From JBBKWG01 sp037968835 (GTDB lineage Bacteria; Pseudomonadota; Alphaproteobacteria; Rhodobacterales; Rhodobacteraceae), in NCBI GenBank assembly GCA_037968835.1, contig JBBKWG010000226.1, positions 1-10,434 on the forward strand: 10,434 bases of DNA, written 5' to 3'. This document shows, in pieces, positions 6,538-10,434 of the stretch (within the stretch, counting starts at the first letter, position 1; each line of letters opens with the position of its first letter). Under the pieces are notes generated by a model. It saw nothing but the letters and a program-made list of their open reading frames with translations. It had not been told where the DNA came from and did no database searches. A program made the translations under genes and the position numbers.

Positions 6538-7476
6538 ATGCCCATCAAGCTGCCCTCGAACCTTCCCGCCTATGACGTGCTGACGCGCGAGGGTGTGATG
6601 GTGATGCCCGAGGAAGCGGCCTCGCATCAGGACATCCGCCCGCTGAAGATCGGGCTGTTGAACCTGATGCCGAAGAAAATCCAGACCGAGAACCAGTTCG
6701 CCCGCCTGATCGGCGCAACGCCTTTGCAGATCGAGCTGAGCCTGATCCGGATGTCCGAACATCAGGCCCGCAACACCGCCGCCGAACACATGGAAGAATT
6801 CTATCGCGCGTTTCAGGACATCAAGGACGAGAAATTCGACGGTCTGATCATCACCGGCGCACCGATCGAACACCTGCCGTTCGAGGACGTCACCTATTGG
6901 GATGAACTAACCGAGGTGATGGACTGGACCCAGACCAACGTCCATTCGACTTTTGGCGTCTGCTGGGGCGGCATGGCGATGATCAACCATTTCCACGGCG
7001 TGCACAAACATATCCTGCCGGCCAAGGCATTCGGGTGTTTCCGCCACATGAACCTCGCTCCGCAAAGCCCCTATCTCAGAGGGTTTTCCGACGATTGCGT
7101 GATCCCCGTCAGTCGCTGGACCGAGATGCGTCAGAACGAGGTTGATTCCGCGAACGGCCTGACGACGCTGCTTGGTTCGCCCGATGTCGGCCCCTGTCTG
7201 ATCGAAGATCAGTCCCACCGCGCGCTCTATATCTTCAACCACTTCGAATACGACAGTGCGACGCTGAAGGAAGAATACGACCGTGATGTCGCATCGGGCG
7301 CGCCGATAAACGTGCCGATGAACTATTATCCGGGCGACGACCCCTCAAAGACGCCGCAGAACCGGTGGCGCAGTCACGCCCATCTGCTCTATGGCAACTG
7401 GATCAGCGAAATCTATCTGACCACCCCCTACGACATGGATCAGATCGGCATGGCGACGACGGACCTCAGGAAGTGA
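6538..7476 (+). CDS. metA: Homoserine O-acyltransferase MetA, predicted acetyl-CoA type
   Basis: MetA activates homoserine by acylating its hydroxyl, the committed step of methionine synthesis, in the cytosol. The 312-aa chain aligns with the family without gaps at the key sites: catalytic Cys142 in FGVCWGG, and His235 and Glu237 in NHFEYD, the same numbers as in E. coli. Lys46 and Lys47 are also present in NLMPKK. Residue 111 is Glu (TGAPIEHLPF), whereas E. coli has Gly there. In characterised MetA enzymes, Glu111 goes with acetyl-CoA and Gly with succinyl-CoA, so I predict homoserine O-acetyltransferase (EC 2.3.1.31). O-acetylhomoserine would then go to a sulfhydrylase encoded elsewhere. 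The ATG at 6538 matches the family N-terminus (MPIKLPSNLPA). There is no visible Shine-Dalgarno sequence, and the 42-base gap is too short for a complete riboswitch. A generic annotation as succinyltransferase would probably be wrong. Confidence 0.96.
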   Translation: MPIKLPSNLPAYDVLTREGVMVMPEEAASHQDIRPLKIGLLNLMPKKIQTENQFARLIGATPLQIELSLIRMSEHQARNTAAEHMEEFYRAFQDIKDEKFDGLIITGAPIEHLPFEDVTYWDELTEVMDWTQTNVHSTFGVCWGGMAMINHFHGVHKHILPAKAFGCFRHMNLAPQSPYLRGFSDDCVIPVSRWTEMRQNEVDSANGLTTLLGSPDVGPCLIEDQSHRALYIFNHFEYDSATLKEEYDRDVASGAPINVPMNYYPGDDPSKTPQNRWRSHAHLLYGNWISEIYLTTPYDMDQIGMATTDLRK

Positions 7477-7527
7477 CCGCGCTGGTCTCTGCGCCGCGCC
7501 CCGCTATGTGGCATCCCGTAAAGTCCC

Positions 7528-7533
7528 AAGGCG
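7528..7533 (+). promoter_or_regulatory. Ribosome binding site that favours the ATG at 7544
   Basis: AAGGCG lies 10 bases before the ATG at 7544. An in-frame GTG at 7508 would add 12 basic residues before the membrane anchor but has no ribosome site, so the ATG is preferred. Confidence 0.4.
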
Positions 7534-7543
7534 ATTGCTTCCG

Positions 7544-8527
7544 ATGTCCCGACGTTCCGTGCTGACGATCCTGCTCATCTTTGTCGCGCTGACTATCGGC
7601 GTAGCGATTTACATCGACCGCCGCGCCGAACTTCGCGAAGCCGCCATCGAAGTCCGGTTTCCACCTATCGGATCAGTCGTCCAGGTGGACGGGCGCGACG
7701 TGCATGTGATCGTGCGAGGCGAGGGGCCGGATCTGGTGCTGATCCACGGTGCCGGCGGCAATGCCCGCGAATTTACCACCGGGCTGGCCGATACGCTGGC
7801 CGCCGATTACCGGCTGTTCATCGTCGACCGCCCCGGTTTCGGCTGGTCCGAGCGCATCGACGTCGACCATGTCGGGGCCTTCAGAACCAGCGCCGAAAGC
7901 CCCGCCGATCAGGCGCGGGTGCTGGCGGCGGCGGTGCGTCAGCTTGGCGCCGCGACCCCCCTGGTGCTCGGCCATTCCTACGGCGCTTCGGTAGCACTTG
8001 CATGGGCGCTGGACGAACCGGCAAGTGGCGTGATCGTCATCTCCGGCGCGACCATGCCCTGGCCCGGACCGCTTGACGGGTATTACCGCTTGCTCGGCTC
8101 GACCTTCGGAGGCGCGACGATCCCGCAGGCGATCTCGGCCTTGTTGACCCCCGACCGGTTGCGCCAGACCGTGGACGGCATCTTCGCGCCACAGGCAGCG
8201 CCCGCCAATTACCTGAAAGACGCCGGGGTTCCGCTGGCGACGCGCACCGATACCCTGCGCGCCAACGCGCGTCAGGTGAACACGTTGCGCCCGCATATCG
8301 TCACCCAATCCGCGCGCTACGGTGAAATCGGCTTGCCCGTCGAAATCATTCACGGCGACGCCGACACGACCACCCCGATTGATGTCCACGCGATCCCGTT
8401 GTCGCAGACGATCCCCGGCGCCAACCTGGTAATATTGTCCGGCGTCGGCCACATGGCGCACCAGGTCGCGATGCGCGACGTGAAAGCCGCAATCGACCGC
8501 GCCGCGGAACGCGCCGGATTGCGCTAA
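7544..8527 (+). CDS. Membrane-anchored alpha/beta-hydrolase
   Basis: This 327-aa serine hydrolase of the alpha/beta-hydrolase fold is of unknown substrate. A basic start (MSRRS) leads into one hydrophobic helix (about residues 6-24), so it should be tethered to the inner membrane with the catalytic domain outside. The domain shows the oxyanion-hole motif HGAGG (68-72), DRPGFGWS (95-102), nucleophile Ser145 in GHSYG, the acid in HGDAD (Asp274, or Asp272) and His303 in GVGHMAH. All triad parts are therefore present. The closest textbook classes are esterases and epoxide- or haloalkane-type hydrolases, but lid residues give no clear choice. It starts 67 bases after metA, and PPK2 follows 44 bases after its stop. 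Shared transcription with either is possible but not shown. It is not a MetX acyltransferase: it is membrane-anchored and carries GHSYG rather than the GGSMGG-type nucleophile context of MetX. Confidence 0.85.
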   Translation: MSRRSVLTILLIFVALTIGVAIYIDRRAELREAAIEVRFPPIGSVVQVDGRDVHVIVRGEGPDLVLIHGAGGNAREFTTGLADTLAADYRLFIVDRPGFGWSERIDVDHVGAFRTSAESPADQARVLAAAVRQLGAATPLVLGHSYGASVALAWALDEPASGVIVISGATMPWPGPLDGYYRLLGSTFGGATIPQAISALLTPDRLRQTVDGIFAPQAAPANYLKDAGVPLATRTDTLRANARQVNTLRPHIVTQSARYGEIGLPVEIIHGDADTTTPIDVHAIPLSQTIPGANLVILSGVGHMAHQVAMRDVKAAIDRAAERAGLR

Positions 8528-8559
8528 GCTGTCAGTGGGCCTAGATATCTTCAAAAGTA

Positions 8560-8565
8560 AAGGTG
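8560..8565 (+). promoter_or_regulatory. Ribosome binding site that decides the PPK2 start
   Basis: AAGGTG ends 6 bases before the ATG at 8572. The alternative GTG start at 8563 lies inside this element, so the ATG is the likelier start. Just upstream is the 8-bp palindrome AGATATCT (8543-8550). Confidence 0.55.
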
Positions 8566-8571
8566 CATAAC

Positions 8572-9438
8572 ATGACCCTGCCCTTCGACGGCGCCATAAG
8601 CGCATTTTACGATAAGGAAGCCCCCGCTTCGGTGCGCAAGGCGATCCAGAACGCCGGGAAAAAGGACATCCTGTCCAAAACCTACCCGTACGATTCCGAA
8701 CTGGGCAGCGATGCCTATGAAGACGAGATCTCGGCGCTTCAACACGAACTTGTCCGCCTGCAAGCCGACGTCAAGGAGACCGGCAAACGCGTCGTCGTCG
8801 TCTTCGAGGGCCGCGACGCCGCTGGCAAGGGGGGCACGATCAAACGGTTCCGCGAAAACCTCAATCCGCGTGTGGCGCGCACTGTCGCTCTGGGCAAACC
8901 GTCGGAACGTGAAGCCGGGCAGTGGTATTTCCAGCGCTACATCGACCACCTGCCGACCGAGGGCGAAATCGTCCTGTTCGACCGCAGCTGGTACAATCGC
9001 GGCGTGGTCGAGCATGTTTTCGGGTTCTGCACGCCAAAGGAACGCGAGAAGTTCTTCGACCAGCTTCCGGGGTTCGAAAAGATGCTGGTCGACGAGGGCA
9101 TCGTCCTGCGCAAGCTCTGGCTGAATGTCGGGCGTGCCGAACAGTTGCGCCGGTTTCTCAAGCGCGAGAAAGACCCGCTGAAACAGTGGAAACTAAGCTG
9201 GATCGACGTCGAGGGGCTCAAGAAATGGGACGCCTATTCAAAGGCGATCGCCGAGACGTTCGAACGCTCGCATACCAAGACAGCGCCGTGGCACGTCATC
9301 CGCTCGGACGACAAGAAACGCGCGCGCGTTGCTGCGATCAAAGCGGTGCTGAGTGACATTCCCTACGCGGGCAAGGGCAAAGCCGCACAGGAACCCGACC
9401 CGTTGATCAGCGGCGGCTCCGACATCTGGGATGCCTAA
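8572..9438 (+). CDS. ppk2: Polyphosphate kinase 2 (PPK2), class I
   Basis: PPK2 moves phosphate between inorganic polyphosphate and nucleoside diphosphates, mostly making ATP or GTP from polyphosphate, in the cytosol. The 288-aa single-domain protein carries Walker A in EGRDAAGKGGTIKRF (Lys86), Walker B in LFDRSWYNR (137-143) and the lid motif DPLKQWKLSWID (201-212). These are the class I signatures for nucleoside diphosphate substrates. The longer N-terminal extension before the kinase core (about 70 residues) is usual for this group. The start at 8572 is chosen because AAGGTG lies 6 bases upstream. Its last codons overlap the tetR start by 8 bases, so the regulator is probably made from the same mRNA. 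The family call is certain. Substrate preference (ADP or GDP) cannot be read from sequence. Confidence 0.96.
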   Translation: MTLPFDGAISAFYDKEAPASVRKAIQNAGKKDILSKTYPYDSELGSDAYEDEISALQHELVRLQADVKETGKRVVVVFEGRDAAGKGGTIKRFRENLNPRVARTVALGKPSEREAGQWYFQRYIDHLPTEGEIVLFDRSWYNRGVVEHVFGFCTPKEREKFFDQLPGFEKMLVDEGIVLRKLWLNVGRAEQLRRFLKREKDPLKQWKLSWIDVEGLKKWDAYSKAIAETFERSHTKTAPWHVIRSDDKKRARVAAIKAVLSDIPYAGKGKAAQEPDPLISGGSDIWDA

Positions 9439-10048
9439 ACGCGGTTATCATCACGGCAACCTGCGTCAGGCGTTGGTCGATGCGGCCCTGGAACTGGTCG
9501 AAGAAAAGGGCCCGACCGGCTTTACGCTGTCGGAGGCGGCAAAGCAGGCGGGCGTCACCCCGGCTGCGGTCTATCGGCATTTCGAGGGCCGCGAAGACCT
9601 GATCGCCGAGGCCGCACGGCAGGGTTACGAGATGTTTTCCGAACTGATGGAATACGCCTACGAAACCGGCCAACCGTCGGCACTTGCCTCGTTCGAGGCG
9701 ACAGGGCGCGCCTATCTTGCCTTCGCGCGCCGCCATCCCGGTCACTACGTCGCGATGTTTGAAAGCGGGATTTCGATCAACCGCACTCCCGAACTCGCTA
9801 TCGTTGCGCAGCGTGCTTTCGCGGTTCTGGAAAAGGCCGCCGCGAAACTTTCCGAACACATCCCGCCGGAAAAGCGCCCGCCGCCGCAGATGTTCTCGGC
9901 GCATATCTGGGCACTCAGCCACGGCGTGGTCGAATTGTTCGCGCGCGGGTCGCCGGGCACAAAATCACCGTTCCCACCCGAGGACCTGCTGGAATCCGGA
10001 ATTGGTATCTATCTGCGCGGACTGGGGCTTATCCCGCCCGACGAATAG
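9431..10048 (+). CDS. TetR/AcrR-family transcriptional regulator with WHG-type C-terminal domain
   Basis: This 205-aa DNA-binding repressor-type protein has the TetR N-terminal domain at residues 5-58, with the helix-turn-helix at about 32-51 (TLSEAAKQAGVTPAAVYRHF). The opening GYHHGNLRQALVDAALELV is typical of the subgroup whose ligand domain carries a W-x3-H-G motif, and that motif is seen here as IWALSHGVVELF (Trp160, His164, Gly165). The ligand is unknown. The start overlaps the ppk2 stop by 8 bases with no good ribosome site of its own, implying coupled translation. The simplest idea is that it regulates its own ppk2-tetR operon, but no inverted-repeat operator was proven. The palindrome AGATATCT before ppk2 is one weak candidate. 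Its stop is 18 bases from that of the convergent dehydrogenase gene. Confidence 0.92.
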   Translation: MPKRGYHHGNLRQALVDAALELVEEKGPTGFTLSEAAKQAGVTPAAVYRHFEGREDLIAEAARQGYEMFSELMEYAYETGQPSALASFEATGRAYLAFARRHPGHYVAMFESGISINRTPELAIVAQRAFAVLEKAAAKLSEHIPPEKRPPPQMFSAHIWALSHGVVELFARGSPGTKSPFPPEDLLESGIGIYLRGLGLIPPDE

Positions 10049-10066
10049 ACCCGCGCCGCATCCGCT

Positions 10067-10434
10067 CTAAGGCGTCAACCGATAGAGCGCGCCGTTTCCG
10101 ACGCTCAGGAACCAGATCGCCCCGTCCGGCCCTTCGCGCACATCGCGCACGCGCTCGGTTTCCGGGGATTTCAACTGCTCGACCTCGGCAAGCGGCGTCC
10201 CGGACAGGCGCGAGATGTAATCGAACTTAAGCGACCCGACGAAGATGTCGCCCCGCCAGTCGGGCTGGAGCGCCCCGGAGTAAACCATCATCCCCGACGG
10301 CGCGATCGAGGGATCCCAGAAGAACGCGGGCTGTTCCATCCCCTCCTTCGCTGTCCCCTCGCCGATCTTGCCGCCCGAGTATTTTGTCCCGTAGGAAATC
10401 ACCGGCCAACCGTAGTTCGCACCGGGTTCGATCC
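10067..10434 (-). CDS. PQQ-dependent aldose sugar dehydrogenase, C-terminal part (cut by window edge)
   Basis: Only the last 122 or so codons are visible; the 5' part lies beyond the right edge. The readable protein, starting at IEPGANYGWPVISYG, matches the C-terminal blades of the soluble glucose/sorbosone dehydrogenase (GSDH) beta-propeller family: EGMEQPAFFWDPSIAPSG, WRGDIFVGSL, RVRDVREGPDGAIWFLS and a final LYRLTP. These periplasmic enzymes oxidise aldoses using PQQ and pass electrons to the respiratory chain. The catalytic His and most PQQ ligands would lie in the missing part, so activity cannot be judged. The reading frame is continuous to the edge, and GTG at 10402 is an internal codon rather than the start. 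It is convergent with tetR and unlikely to share its regulation. Confidence 0.88.
   Translation of the reverse strand, partial: IEPGANYGWPVISYGTKYSGGKIGEGTAKEGMEQPAFFWDPSIAPSGMMVYSGALQPDWRGDIFVGSLKFDYISRLSGTPLAEVEQLKSPETERVRDVREGPDGAIWFLSVGNGALYRLTP

Noticed and set aside
5698..6873. 391-codon open frame on the minus strand opposite the ATPase and metA
   Set aside because: It lies opposite two well-supported genes, has no recognisable motif and shows shadow-like composition.
7508..7543. GTG start for the alpha/beta-hydrolase
   Set aside because: It adds a short basic stretch of no known role and has no ribosome site; the ATG at 7544 leads directly into a normal signal-anchor.
8543..8550. 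AGATATCT palindrome as the TetR operator
   Set aside because: Eight bases is short for a TetR-family operator and the symmetry does not extend outward; it is kept only as a weak possibility.

Overview
This is a GC-rich, gene-dense stretch of chromosome, most likely from an alphaproteobacterium of the Rhodobacteraceae/Roseobacter type. The main reasons are protein character and gene content: a short FadL-type porin with a mature N-terminus like that of Rhodobacterales homologues, a conserved P-loop ATPase of a kind I associate with this family, a metA-type homoserine acyltransferase, a class I PPK2 and a PQQ sugar dehydrogenase. This assignment comes from recalled family resemblance, not from a search. 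I see no tRNA or rRNA, insertion sequence, CRISPR array, prophage gene or clear horizontally acquired island.

Layout, left to right. Bases 1-59 are a leader with a small GC hairpin. guaA (GMP synthase) fills 60-1622. After a 188-base AT-richer gap come a membrane-anchored YdcF/DUF218 protein and an EamA (DMT) transporter, which share an ATGA overlap and so look like one operon. An unusual 10-bp inverted repeat sits across the transporter's stop codon. A monocistronic FadL/OmpP1-type outer-membrane channel (3452-4552) follows, closed by a textbook intrinsic terminator (4574-4608).

Next come a second EamA transporter, an uncharacterised P-loop ATPase (about 287 aa), metA and a membrane-anchored alpha/beta hydrolase, all on the plus strand with short gaps. 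They may be one transcription unit or several. A PPK2 polyphosphate kinase and a TetR-family regulator overlap by 8 bases and form a likely two-gene operon. A PQQ-dependent sugar dehydrogenase enters from the right on the minus strand, convergent with tetR, and is cut by the window edge.

Most of the content is housekeeping (purine and methionine synthesis, polyphosphate) or generic transport. The most informative points are these: MetA carries Glu111, which predicts homoserine O-acetyltransferase rather than O-succinyltransferase activity; a conserved but functionally unknown P-loop protein sits directly before metA; PPK2 is translationally coupled to a TetR regulator; and several genes (guaA, the second transporter, metA) have no visible Shine-Dalgarno sequence. 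I did not find a convincing new multi-gene system.
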